DNA from: Rhodoferax sp. UBA6134
GTDB lineage: Bacteria > Pseudomonadota > Gammaproteobacteria > Burkholderiales > Burkholderiaceae_C
NCBI GenBank assembly: GCA_002422455.1
Contig: DIVK01000076.1
Location: 134 to 64,133, forward strand
DNA length: 64,000 nt
Reading direction: 5' to 3'
Shown piece by piece: positions 9,881 to 19,700 of the stretch (the first letter of the stretch is position 1; each line of letters opens with the position of its first letter). The position numbers and the translations under genes are program-made. The notes below the pieces were generated by a model that was not told the origin of the DNA, searched no databases, and saw only the letters and a list, made by a program, of their open reading frames with translations.

Positions 9881-9979
9881 GGAGTCCTGACGTGAACCAC
9901 AACAGACCGGATTGTGTCCCGGTTGATGCGGTTGCGCTTGATAAATGTCAAAAATGACGTGCGGCCCACCCCGAACGGG

Positions 9980-11359
9980 TCAGACCCGCCGCGCCAGCTC
10001 GGCAGCCTTGCCGGTGTAGCTGCCGGGCGTCATGGCCAGCAGACGCGCTTTTTCGGCGGCCGGAATCTCCAGTTTGGCAATGAAGCCCTGCATCAATTCG
10101 CGCGTCATCGGTTCACCGCGCGTGAATTTTTTCAGCTGTTCGTAGGGCTGGAGCAGGCCGAAGCGGCGCATCACGGTTTGAATAGGCTCGGCCAGAACTT
10201 CCCACGACGCATCCAGATCGGCGGCAATGGCTGTTTCGTTGATTTCGAGTTTGCCCAGACCCGTCAGCAGGGCGTTGTAGGCCAGTACGGCGTAACCCAT
10301 TGCCACGCCCATGTTGCGCAGCACGGTGGAGTCGGTCAGGTCGCGCTGCCAGCGGCTGATGGGCAGCTTTTCGCTCAGGTGCTTGAGCAGGGCGTTGGCC
10401 AGGCCCAGGTTGCCTTCGGCGTTCTCAAAGTCGATCGGGTTGACCTTGTGCGGCATGGTGCTGGAGCCGACCTCGCCCTCGCGCAGCTTTTGCTTGAAGT
10501 AACCCAGGCTGACATAGCCCCAGATGTCACGCGCCAAGTCGATCAGGATGGTGTTGGTGCGGGCCACGGCGTCGAACAGCTCGGCCATGTAGTCGTGCGG
10601 CTCGATCTGGATGCTGTAGGGCTGAAACGTCAGGCCCAGACCCAGGGGCTCCGGGGTTTCGATCACCTTGCGGCTGAAGGCCTCCCAGTCGAAGTCGGGC
10701 CAGGCCGCCAGGTGAGCGTTGTAGTTGCCCACTGCGCCATTCATCTTGGCCATGAGTCTGACGCTGGTGATCCGGTCGCGCGCGGCCGTCAGACGCACCA
10801 CCACGTTGGCGATTTCCTTGCCCACGGTGGTCGGGCTGGCGGTCTGGCCGTGGGTGCGGCTGAGCATGGACACCTCGGCAAACGCGTGGGCCATGCTGCG
10901 CAGTTTGACGATCACGGCGTCCAGTGCGGGCAGCAGCACCTGGTCGCGCCCGGCCTTGAGTTGCAGGGCGTGGCTGGTGTTGTTGATGTCCTCGCTGGTG
11001 CAGGCAAAATGCACGAATTCACCGGCGTTGAGCAGCTCGGGCCGCGCTTCAAATTTGGACTTGATCCAGTATTCGACGGCCTTCACGTCGTGGTTGGTGG
11101 TCTTCTCGATGGCTTTGATGGCTTCGCCATCGGCCTCGGAAAAATGTTTGACCAGACCCAGCAGGTAGGTGCGCGCTCCAGGCGACAGCGGCTTGAACTC
11201 TTCGAAGCCGCAATCGCTCAGGGCAATGAACCAGGCCACTTCGACCTGGACGCGGCGATGCATGTAACCCTGCTCGCTCATCACCGGGCGAAGTCTGGCA
11301 AGCCTGGCGGCATAGCGGCCGTCCAGCGGAGAGAGGGCGGAAATGGTGGAGAAAGTCAT
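9980..11359 (-). CDS. purB: Adenylosuccinate lyase
   Basis: Cleaves SAICAR and adenylosuccinate, releasing fumarate, in purine synthesis. The 459 residues fit the long E. coli-type PurB: S-A-L-S-P-L-D-G-R-Y at the start, V-H-F-A-C-T-S-E-D-I-N-N near 110-120, S-R-T-H-G-Q-T-A-S-P-T-T near 170, and the superfamily signature G-S-S-T-M-P-H-K-V-N-P-I-D-F-E-N near 295. No purine operon surrounds it; the divergent neighbour is a glutathione transferase starting 96 bases away. Confidence 0.97.
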   Translation of the reverse strand: MTFSTISALSPLDGRYAARLARLRPVMSEQGYMHRRVQVEVAWFIALSDCGFEEFKPLSPGARTYLLGLVKHFSEADGEAIKAIEKTTNHDVKAVEYWIKSKFEARPELLNAGEFVHFACTSEDINNTSHALQLKAGRDQVLLPALDAVIVKLRSMAHAFAEVSMLSRTHGQTASPTTVGKEIANVVVRLTAARDRITSVRLMAKMNGAVGNYNAHLAAWPDFDWEAFSRKVIETPEPLGLGLTFQPYSIQIEPHDYMAELFDAVARTNTILIDLARDIWGYVSLGYFKQKLREGEVGSSTMPHKVNPIDFENAEGNLGLANALLKHLSEKLPISRWQRDLTDSTVLRNMGVAMGYAVLAYNALLTGLGKLEINETAIAADLDASWEVLAEPIQTVMRRFGLLQPYEQLKKFTRGEPMTRELMQGFIAKLEIPAAEKARLLAMTPGSYTGKAAELARRV

Positions 11360-11455
11360 GGTTTGATTGTAGGTCGTACGCCGCCATTGGCTCGCACGCC
11401 GGCTCTGGCAAACCTCAGTGGGTAGAATCGGGCGTCCTGCAACAGTTGATCACCC

Positions 11456-12070
11456 ATGAAATTACTCGGATCCAGTGCCAGCCCCTATGTACGCAAAGTA
11501 CGCGTCGTCATGGCCGAAAAAAAGCTTGACTATGACTTTGTGACCGAAGACGTGTGGGCGGCACAGACCACGATCGCGGAGTCCAACCCGCTGGGCAAGG
11601 TTCCCTGTCTGATCATGGAAGGGGCCGAGGCGCTGTTTGATTCGCGCGTAATTGTTGAATACCTGGACACCCTGTCGCCGGTTGGCAAACTGATTCCGGC
11701 GGTGGGCCGCGAGCGGGCAGAGGTCAAGACCTGGGAGGCTTTGGCCGACGGTCTGCTCGATGCCGCTATTCTGGCGCGGCTGGAAGCCACCTGGAGCGGG
11801 CGGCCCGAGGCGCAACGCAGCCAGGCCTGGATCGATCGCCAGCTAGGCAAAGTGCATGCCGCCCTGAAAGCCATGAGCCAGGGGTTGGGTGAAAAACCTT
11901 TTTGTGCCGGCATTCACCTCAGTCTGGCCGATATTGCCGTGGGTTGCGCCGTGGGCTACCTGGACTTCCGGTTCGCTCAAGTCGACTGGCGCACCGACTA
12001 CCCCAACCTGCTCAAGCTGCACGACAAGCTGATGCAACGTCCCAGCTTTGCGGACACCCGGCCGACCTGA
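11456..12070 (+). CDS. Glutathione S-transferase family protein
   Basis: A 204-residue protein with an N-terminal thioredoxin-like domain (M-K-L-L-G-S-S-A-S-P-Y-V-R-K-V-R-V, then N-P-L-G-K-V-P-C-L and F-D-S-R-V-I-V-E-Y-L-D) and an all-helical C-terminal domain (S-L-A-D-I-A-V-G-C-A-V-G-Y-L-D-F-R). It resembles the YibF-type bacterial GSTs. The serine in S-A-S-P-Y-V may be the thiol-activating residue. Substrate unknown. A single gene with divergent purB. Confidence 0.88.
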   Translation: MKLLGSSASPYVRKVRVVMAEKKLDYDFVTEDVWAAQTTIAESNPLGKVPCLIMEGAEALFDSRVIVEYLDTLSPVGKLIPAVGRERAEVKTWEALADGLLDAAILARLEATWSGRPEAQRSQAWIDRQLGKVHAALKAMSQGLGEKPFCAGIHLSLADIAVGCAVGYLDFRFAQVDWRTDYPNLLKLHDKLMQRPSFADTRPT

Positions 12071-12094
12071 GCAGGCCCTTCGCCCGGGTCTTTT

Positions 12095-13339
12095 TTACCA
12101 GGGCCGCTCCGGGGTGCCCCTGGTCAGGGCCAGCAGGCGTTCCAGATTGATCTTCACCTTGATGTTCCGCGCTGCCACGCTGGCCACGATGCGGAACTCA
12201 CCCTGACTGGTGTCGCGCACGATCAATTCCCCGATGGGCATGCCGTTGCGGTTGACCAGAACAGCCACGCGCGGGGTCGTGGTGTTGGCGCCGCGTTTGA
12301 CTACTACCGCAATTTCATCGGTGTTCAAGCGCACGAACGAGCCGGGTGAGTAAATCCCTACAGCCTTGATCAGGGCGGCGCCGGCTTCGTCGATCTGGCG
12401 GTTTTCATCAAAATAGCTGGCTTGCATGGCGCTGGCCGGGGACTCTGGTGCGCGCGAGGCACGCGGTGCCAGGCGTGCCGCGAACATGTCGGCGCGCTGG
12501 ATCAGGCGCGCCATGCGCTGGCCAGGCGCACGAGCGGCCAGCGGGCCCGGTGTTTTGGTGTGATGGTCCAGCACGGCCTCCAGCCAGCAGGGCTCGGTGA
12601 CCCCCAGTTGCCCAAGGAGGCGGACCGAGCAGGCCGCGTGTTGGTCGATCTGGTGGCGCTGCTCCGCGCTCGGCGCCTCTTTTTGCAGCGCCAGCCGATC
12701 CTGCAACTCGGTCATGCCAATGTTCATGGTCAGCGCCGCATTGCACAACGTGGCCTCCAGTTCAGCGGGCCACTTCAACACTTCGCGCGCCGCCAGGCCG
12801 CACATCACGCTCACCAGCATGGCATGGGTTGCACTGTACAGCTGCAATTCACTGCTTGAGAGGTGGATCAGGGCGAACAGGGTGCCATCCGGGTTGGAGC
12901 GGGCGTGCCGGGCGAGTTGCGCCTGCAGTTTTTCCAGCCGGATGCGAAAACTCGCCGGGTTGCTGTCACGCAGCATGGCATGGGCCTGCGCCTGCATATC
13001 CAGCCAGTCGGGGGTGTCGGTGTCCGTGCTGTCGTTACCCCGGGTGTCGCGGCTGCTGCCCAGATCGGAGGACAACATCTGGGCGCCAGCGATGTACCCC
13101 AGTGGCCGGTCTTCGCGCACCAGACTGTGGAGTTTGCCGACATAAGCGCGGCGGTGGCTCTCGGACTCGGCCACGTCAATGAACAGTTTGTCGCGCCGCC
13201 CGACCACCAACTCCAGCTCACCCCGGCTGTTCACCACATAGCCCTTGTGCGCCAGCAGGACGCCGCCCTCGTCCCGCAGCGAAAAGGGCAGCGGCTGGCC
13301 GATGCAGATGGAATCGATATTGATGGTGACGAGATTCAT
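12095..13339 (-). CDS. Degenerate HD/HD-GYP-like domain protein, probably a signalling protein without phosphodiesterase activity
   Basis: About 414 residues from ATG 13339. The N-terminal part (M-N-L-V-T-I-N-I-D-S-I-C-I-G-Q-P-L-P-F-S-L-R-D-x-x-G-x-L-L-A-H-K-G) is the segment found before HD-GYP-type domains in Burkholderiales. The central part aligns by eye with an HD-GYP fold: Y-S-A-T-H-A-M-L-V, then A-A-L-T-M-N-I-G-M where A-L-L-H-D-I-G-K is usual, then H-x-x-x-S-V-R-L-L and D-H-H-T-K. The HD pair and the following lysine are replaced, and GYP is absent, so cyclic-di-GMP hydrolysis is unlikely. The last 100 residues contain a V-x-L-N-T-x-E-I-A-V-V segment also common after such domains. 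Confidence 0.7.
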   Translation of the reverse strand: MNLVTINIDSICIGQPLPFSLRDEGGVLLAHKGYVVNSRGELELVVGRRDKLFIDVAESESHRRAYVGKLHSLVREDRPLGYIAGAQMLSSDLGSSRDTRGNDSTDTDTPDWLDMQAQAHAMLRDSNPASFRIRLEKLQAQLARHARSNPDGTLFALIHLSSSELQLYSATHAMLVSVMCGLAAREVLKWPAELEATLCNAALTMNIGMTELQDRLALQKEAPSAEQRHQIDQHAACSVRLLGQLGVTEPCWLEAVLDHHTKTPGPLAARAPGQRMARLIQRADMFAARLAPRASRAPESPASAMQASYFDENRQIDEAGAALIKAVGIYSPGSFVRLNTDEIAVVVKRGANTTTPRVAVLVNRNGMPIGELIVRDTSQGEFRIVASVAARNIKVKINLERLLALTRGTPERPW

Positions 13340-13437
13340 GAGGTGACAAATTATGCCAATGCGTGCATAGACGCAGGCCACGCAAAGACCCGACCCGTCG
13401 AGCTTAAAGGGGGTTGCGGCCTGCTAGCATCGAAGTC

Positions 13438-13944
13438 ATGATCGATTTACCCTCTATTTCTGCTCTTTCCGGCAAAATTTGCGGCCGTGTCGGCGTATTG
13501 GACCGTGTCAGGCAACTGCCCCGGCCCCTGGTGTTCACCAACGGCGTGTTTGACGTGCTGCACCGCGGCCACGTGATGTACCTGGCGCAGGCACGGGCGC
13601 TGGGTGCCAGCTTGCTGGTGGCGCTGAATACCGACGCTTCGGCCCGGCGACTGGGCAAAGGCCCGGACCGCCCGCTCAACAACGAAGCCGACCGTGCGTT
13701 CGTCGTGGCTGCCCTGGCCTCCACCAGCCTGGTGACCTGGTTTGATGAAGACACGCCGCTGCAATTGATCTCCGGGATCAGGCCCGATATCCTGGTCAAG
13801 GGCGGCGACTACGACATGCGCACATTGGCCGAAACGCGGGTAGTCGAGTCGTATGGCGGGCGGGCGCTGGCGCTACCCTTCGTGGACGGTTACTCGACGA
13901 CGGCGCTGGTGCGCAAGATCCGCAGCGACCACGGTCATCACTGA
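13438..13944 (+). CDS. hldC: D-glycero-beta-D-manno-heptose 1-phosphate adenylyltransferase
   Basis: Makes ADP-heptose from heptose-1-phosphate and ATP, corresponding to the second half of E. coli HldE; here it is a stand-alone gene, as usual in Betaproteobacteria. The 168-residue protein has the cytidylyltransferase-type signature V-F-T-N-G-V-F-D-V-L-H-R-G-H-V-M-Y-L near residue 30, N-T-D-A-S-A-R-R-L-G-K-G-P-D-R-P, and K-G-G-D-Y...V-x-S-Y-G-G-R near 120-140. ATG 13438 is preferred to the upstream ATG 13414. It supplies donor sugar for WaaF (685-1737). Confidence 0.92.
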   Translation: MIDLPSISALSGKICGRVGVLDRVRQLPRPLVFTNGVFDVLHRGHVMYLAQARALGASLLVALNTDASARRLGKGPDRPLNNEADRAFVVAALASTSLVTWFDEDTPLQLISGIRPDILVKGGDYDMRTLAETRVVESYGGRALALPFVDGYSTTALVRKIRSDHGHH

Positions 13945-13979
13945 GTCCGGGCGGCGGGGCGCCGGGCGCGACGCAGGCA

Positions 13980-16718
13980 TCAGTTGCCGGCCGGGGGACC
14001 GAATACGGCCGCCCAAAGGGCCAGCACGGCGTCCCGCTGCGCCAGCAACTCAGGCAGGACGACCCGGGTTGGCTCCTCATTGAGGCGGGCGCGATGCTGG
14101 ACCCGGCGCAGCTCCCGGTAGGCATCCGCCGCAGCGTGCCCCACCCCTGACGGCAGCAGTCCGATCACCTCGGCGCGCTCCAGCAGGGCGATGTTGCCCG
14201 CGTTGTCCAGCAACTCGGGGTGCTGCGCCGCCTGCGCCAGCACCAGGTACTGCATGACGAATTCGGCGTCGATCATGCCGCCGGGGCTGTGCTTGACGTC
14301 AAAATACCCGTCCTGCTGCGCGCCCTTTTCCGGGTGCGCGGCGCGCACCTTGTCGCGCATGGCGACGATTTCAAGCTTCAGGTCTTCGGCGTTGCGCGGC
14401 GCCGTGATGACGGCATTGCGGACGGCATCAAAGCGCTGCCGCAGTGCATCATCGCCCAGGACGAAGCGGGCCCGGGTCATGGCCTGGTGTTCCCAGGTCC
14501 AGGCGGTGTTGGAGCCGCGCTGCTGCTGGTAGTTGGCGTAGGCGTCAAAGCTGGTGATCAGCAGGCCGGAGTTGCCGTTGGGGCGCAGGGCGGTGTCAAT
14601 CTCATACAGGTCGCCCTCGCCGGTTTTGACGGTCAGCCAGTTGATCAGCTTGCGCACCAGGCTGGCATAGACCTCGGGCGCCCGCTCATCCTCGTCGGCG
14701 TAGACAAACACGATGTCCAAGTCGCTGCCGTAACCAAGTTCCTTGCCGCCGAGTTTGCCGTAGGCAATGATGGCCAACCGGGGTGTCTCGCGGTGCCTGT
14801 TTTTCAGGCGATCCCAACACCAGCGGGTGGTCACGCGCAAGACCGCCTCGGCCAGCGCGCTCAGGTCGTCGGCTACCTGCTCGACGCTGAGCCGGCCCTC
14901 CACGTCGCGCGCGAGGGTTCGAAAAACTTCGGCATGGTGCGCCCGGCGCAGCAGGTTGAGCAGGGCTTCATCGTCGTCTTCGCCGCTGCTCGCCAGCGAT
15001 GCGCGCCGGTGATCGAGTTCGTGCTCGAAGTCCACGGGGGAAAAACGTTCGTCCAGCATGTCGACACTGGCCAGTTCGTCGATCACGCCGGGATGCAGCA
15101 GCAGGTAGCGCGCGGGCCAGCGCGCGGCCCCGAGCAGGCGCAGCAGCCTTTCATGCACGTTGGGCCGCTCCAGCAGCAGCGCCAGATAGCTTTCCCGCCG
15201 CAGCAGCGGCTCAATCCAGTCGGCAATGCGCACCGCCGCTTCTTCCGTGACCGTACCCTCACGCACCCACTGGGCGGTGCGCTCAATCAGGCGCATCAGC
15301 CGGGTGCGCGACTCCTCGCGCAAGGCCAGCACCCGGGGGTGCCCACGCCAGGCCGCGATCCGGGTGCGAAAATTTCCGGGCAGTTGTTCCAGCAAGGCGT
15401 CAAAGTCCGGCGCTGCCGGCCTTGCCTTGCCGCCATTGCAACCCTTGCAAGTCTGGTCGGCCCCGCCGCCCAGCAGCGCATCGAATTCCTGTGCGACCAG
15501 CTCGCGGTGGATGTCGAGCTGGCGCAGCAGCTGGTCAGACGCGGCATAGCCCAGGGTGCGGGCAATCCAGTCCAGGTCGTGATCCTGCGTGGGCAGCACG
15601 TGGGTCTGCTGATCGTCCAGGTACTGAATGCGGTGCTCCACCCGGCGCAAAAAGATGTAAGCCTCAGCCAGCGCCTGTGCGGTGGCCGGCGGCATCAGGC
15701 CGGCCTTGGCCAGGCGGGGCAAGGCACTGAGCGTGGGGCGCGTGCGGAGTTCGGGAAACTGCCCGCCCCGCACCACCTGCAGCAACTGCACGATGAATTC
15801 GATTTCGCGAATGCCGCCGCGCGCGAGCTTGACGTCGTTGGCGCGCTCCGGGCGCCCGGTGCTGCGCTTGCTGGCGTGCTCGCGAATTTGCCGGTGCAGC
15901 ACGCGCAGCGCGTCAAACACGTTGTAGTCCAGATAGCGCCGAAACACGAACGGCAGCACCACGCTGCGAAGACCCAGGGCCGAGTCATCGTTCCCGCCGC
16001 CGAGCGTGGCCACCACGCGGCTCTTGAGCCAGGCAAAGCGCTCCCATTCGCGGCCCTGCACGTGCAGGTATTCTTCAAGCGCCCCCAGCGACACGGCGGG
16101 CGGGCCTGAATTGCCGTTGGGCCGCAGCGCCAGGTCAACCCGGAAAACAAAACCATGTTCGGTGGGATCGCCGATCAGGGCATAAATGGCCCGCACCGCG
16201 CGGGCAAAGTACTCCTGGTTGGCGATGCGGCCGCGCCCCAGCGCATCGCCCGTGGTCTCGCCGTCCTGGTCGTAGATGTAGATCAGATCGATGTCGCTGG
16301 ACACGTTGAGCTCGCGGGCGCCGAGTTTGCCCATGCCGACAATCCAGAGCAGGGCGCGCTCGCCGGGCGCGCTGGCGGGCATGCCGTGGGTCTGGTCCAG
16401 CGTTTGCTGCACTTCAGCGCAGGCCTGTTTGAGCGAGAACCCGGCGAGTTCCGTCATGGCTTGCATGATCTGCTGCAAGGGCGCCTGTTCGTCACAGTCC
16501 AGCCGCAGCAGACGCTCCAGCACCAGCTGGCGTGTGGTCCGCAAGGCGCTGGCGGTGTCGCTGCCCCCCGCCCGCAAGGCCGCAAAGGTTTGCGCCATCG
16601 CGGTCTGATCCGGCAAACCGGCGGCCAGCAGGTGCAGTTGATTCTCGAAGCGACGCCGGATGCGCTGGCCAAAGCGCGAGTGGGCCGACAATGCGGGGCC
16701 GGTCATAATTCCTGTCAT
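13980..16718 (-). CDS. glnE: Bifunctional glutamine synthetase adenylyltransferase/adenylyl-removing enzyme
   Basis: Controls glutamine synthetase by adding or removing AMP in response to PII and glutamine. The roughly 912-residue protein has two nucleotidyltransferase domains: the removase with G-M-G-K-L-G-A-R-E-L-N-V-S-S-D-I-D-L-I-Y and the transferase with A-Y-G-K-L-G-G-K-E-L-G-Y-G-S-D-L-D-I-V-F. Each has the paired acidic residues and a later R-P-N-G-N-S-G. The open frame reaches 16955, but that would run into yhdP. ATG 16718 or 16706 (AGGA just upstream) are the realistic starts, leaving 14 to 26 bases to the divergent yhdP start. Confidence 0.95.
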   Translation of the reverse strand: MTGIMTGPALSAHSRFGQRIRRRFENQLHLLAAGLPDQTAMAQTFAALRAGGSDTASALRTTRQLVLERLLRLDCDEQAPLQQIMQAMTELAGFSLKQACAEVQQTLDQTHGMPASAPGERALLWIVGMGKLGARELNVSSDIDLIYIYDQDGETTGDALGRGRIANQEYFARAVRAIYALIGDPTEHGFVFRVDLALRPNGNSGPPAVSLGALEEYLHVQGREWERFAWLKSRVVATLGGGNDDSALGLRSVVLPFVFRRYLDYNVFDALRVLHRQIREHASKRSTGRPERANDVKLARGGIREIEFIVQLLQVVRGGQFPELRTRPTLSALPRLAKAGLMPPATAQALAEAYIFLRRVEHRIQYLDDQQTHVLPTQDHDLDWIARTLGYAASDQLLRQLDIHRELVAQEFDALLGGGADQTCKGCNGGKARPAAPDFDALLEQLPGNFRTRIAAWRGHPRVLALREESRTRLMRLIERTAQWVREGTVTEEAAVRIADWIEPLLRRESYLALLLERPNVHERLLRLLGAARWPARYLLLHPGVIDELASVDMLDERFSPVDFEHELDHRRASLASSGEDDDEALLNLLRRAHHAEVFRTLARDVEGRLSVEQVADDLSALAEAVLRVTTRWCWDRLKNRHRETPRLAIIAYGKLGGKELGYGSDLDIVFVYADEDERAPEVYASLVRKLINWLTVKTGEGDLYEIDTALRPNGNSGLLITSFDAYANYQQQRGSNTAWTWEHQAMTRARFVLGDDALRQRFDAVRNAVITAPRNAEDLKLEIVAMRDKVRAAHPEKGAQQDGYFDVKHSPGGMIDAEFVMQYLVLAQAAQHPELLDNAGNIALLERAEVIGLLPSGVGHAAADAYRELRRVQHRARLNEEPTRVVLPELLAQRDAVLALWAAVFGPPAGN

Positions 16719-16732
16719 ATCTCCAAGTTCCA

Positions 16733-19700
16733 ATGATTGACTTGACGCCTGCCCCTTCATCGCTGCCGAAAATATTGACGACCACTGTGCGTTGGCTGCT
16801 TGGGCTGGTGGCGTTGGCGTGGTTGCTTTTTCTGCTGGCCTGGGGCGCACTGCATTGGCTGATTGTGCCGCGAATCGCCGAGTTTCGTCCGCAGCTCGAA
16901 GCCTACGCCGCACAAGTTCTGGGGGTGCCGGTGCGCATTGGCGCCATTGCGGCACATTCGTCCGGCATGATCCCGTCGTTCGAATTCACCAATATCCAGG
17001 TGTTCGATGCGCAGGGTCGCGAAGCCCTGCGCCTGCCGCGCGTGCTGGCCACCCTGTCGCCACGCTCCCTGTGGCATCTCGGTTTCGAGCAGCTTTATGT
17101 GGAACGCCCGGAGCTCGGCATCCGGCGCACGCCGGACGGCAAGATCACGGTGGCGGGACTCGATTTTTCGCAAAGCGGCAGCGCGGACCAGGGCATGGCG
17201 GACTGGTTTTTCTCGCAGATCGAGTTCTCCATTCATGACGGCACCATCGAGTGGACGGATGAATTGCGCGCGACCCCCACCCTGGCGCTCAAACAGGTGG
17301 CACTGGTGGTGCGCAACAAGGGGCGTCGGCACGACCTGCGGCTGGATGCCACGCCGCCGCCGCAGTGGGGCGAGCGCTTCACCGTCAGGGGCATGCTCCA
17401 TCAGCCCGTGCTGTCGCGCCACAAGGGTCGGTGGCAGGATTGGGATGGCCATCTGTACGCCGCGTTCACGCGGGTGGACCTGTCCGAATTGCGGCGCTAT
17501 GCGAACATGGGTGTCGACTTGCGGCAAGGCAATGGCGCGCTGACGGCCTGGGTGGACGTCAAGCGGGGGCAATTGGCGGGCGGCGTGGCGGACGTGGCCC
17601 TGGCGCAAGTCAATGTCACGCTGGGCACCGGTCTGCGGGCACTGGAGCTGCAGGCCGTGCGGGGCCGCCTGGGCGGCCGGGTGCGGGACACGGGTTTCGA
17701 ATTTTCCACCCAGGCGCTGCAGTTTGATACCCGTGACGGCCTGCGCTGGCCGGGGGGCAATGTCAGCGTCAGTTACGCGAGGGCTGACGGCAAACTGCCT
17801 GAGCATGGGGAGCTCAAGGCGGACCATCTGGAGTTGGCCGCCCTGTCGCAAATTGCCGACCGGCTGCCGATTGACGCCCGCACCCGCGCTGCGCTGCTGG
17901 CGTACGCCCCCAAGGGACTGGTGCAGCGAATACAGGCCAGTTGGCAAGGACCTTTGGGTGCCTTCACCCACTACGAGGCCAAGGGGCTGGTGACCCGACT
18001 GGAACTGGCCGCCCATGGCAGCACGCCGACGGTCGCTGGCGCAGCGGATGCTCTCCCGACTCCTGCGTCCGCAGGCAAACCGCCGCCGGCGCTGGGCGCC
18101 CCCGGCGTGCGCGGTGCCAGCATCGAATTTGACCTGAACCAGTCCGCCGGACGAGCCAGCATCAGCCTGAACGACGGTGCGGTGGAACTGCCGGGCGTGT
18201 TTGGTGAACCCGAGATTCCGATCACCCAGCTCTCCACGGATGCCCGCTGGCAGGTCAAGGACGGGCATCTGGCCGTGCAGTTGCCCAACCTGAAGTTCAG
18301 CAATGCGGATGCCCAGGGCGAGGCGCAAATCAAGTGGGAGACCAGTGACCCGGCCCACTCCGGTGCCGGATCGCGATTTCCCGGCGTGCTGGACCTGCAG
18401 GCGTCGCTGAGCCGCGCCGACGGCACGCGGGTGCATCGCTATTTGCCCATGGGCATTGACCGGTCGGCGCGCGAGTACGTGCGGGACGCGGTGCAAGCCG
18501 GGACCATCGGCGCGGCCAGGTTCAAGGTCCGGGGCGACTTGCATGACTTCCCCTTTGCCAATCCGAAGCAGGGTGACTTCAGGATTTCCGCCGACGTCCA
18601 GAATGCCACCCTGGTCTATGTGCCGCGCAGCATCCAGCCGCGCGACGCCCTGCCCTGGCCGGCGCTGACACAACTCAATGGCGAGCTGGTGATCGACCGC
18701 ACCCAGCTCCAGGTGCGGGGCGCGCGCGCCCGGATGGGCGCGACGGCCGGCGTGCAGATCGACAAGGTGGAGGCCCTGATTCCCGACTTGAACCACACCA
18801 CGGTGACGGTCAACGCCGAGGCGCAGGGTGCGCTGGCAGGATTGCTGGACATGATCAATGGCTCCCCGGTGGGGGCCATGATCAATCAGGCCCTGGGCCG
18901 GGCCGTGGCGAGTGGCAACGCCGATTACAAACTGAAATTGACGCTGCCCATTGCCACCATCGACAACTCGAAGGTGCAGGGCAGCGTCACACTTGGCGGC
19001 GGTGATATTCAGATTACCCCGGATAGCCCCAAGCTGACCCGCGCCCGCGGCGTGGTGAATTTTTCAGAGACCGGGTTTTCGATAGTCGGTGCCCAGGCGC
19101 GCATGCTGGGGGGGGACGTCCGTCTGGACGGCGGGTCGCTGCCCCCCGCTGGCGCCGGCCACGCGGCGGGTCCGATCGTGATCCGCGCCAGTGGAACGGC
19201 ATCGGCCGAAGGCTTGCGACAAGCCAAAGAGCTGGGCTTTGTCGCGCGCCTGGCGCAGCGGGCCAGCGGCACTGCGGCATACGCGGCCGTACTGGGTTTT
19301 CGCCATGGCACGTCCGAACTGACGGTGACCAGCAATTTGCAGGGATTGGGCCTGAATCTGCCCGCGCCGATGAACAAGAGCGCCGACGCGCCCCTGCCCC
19401 TGCGGCTGGAGACCGCCTTGCTGCGCGAGTCTCTGGTTGCGGGGCCGGGCAAGCAGATGCGTTTGCGGGACCAGTTGACGCTGGACATCGGGCGCATTGC
19501 TTCGGTCAGCTACGTTCGCGACGTGTCGGGCGCCGAGCCGCGCGTGCTGCGCGGCAGCATCGGGGTTGGCCTGTCGCCGCAGGAATCCGCCCCCATGCCC
19601 GAGGCGGGGGTGGTGGCCAACGTCAACCTGAGCACGCTTGATGCGGACGCCTGGAATACAGTGTTGTCGCAGGCGGCGGGCACCGCCTCGTTGGCGGCCA

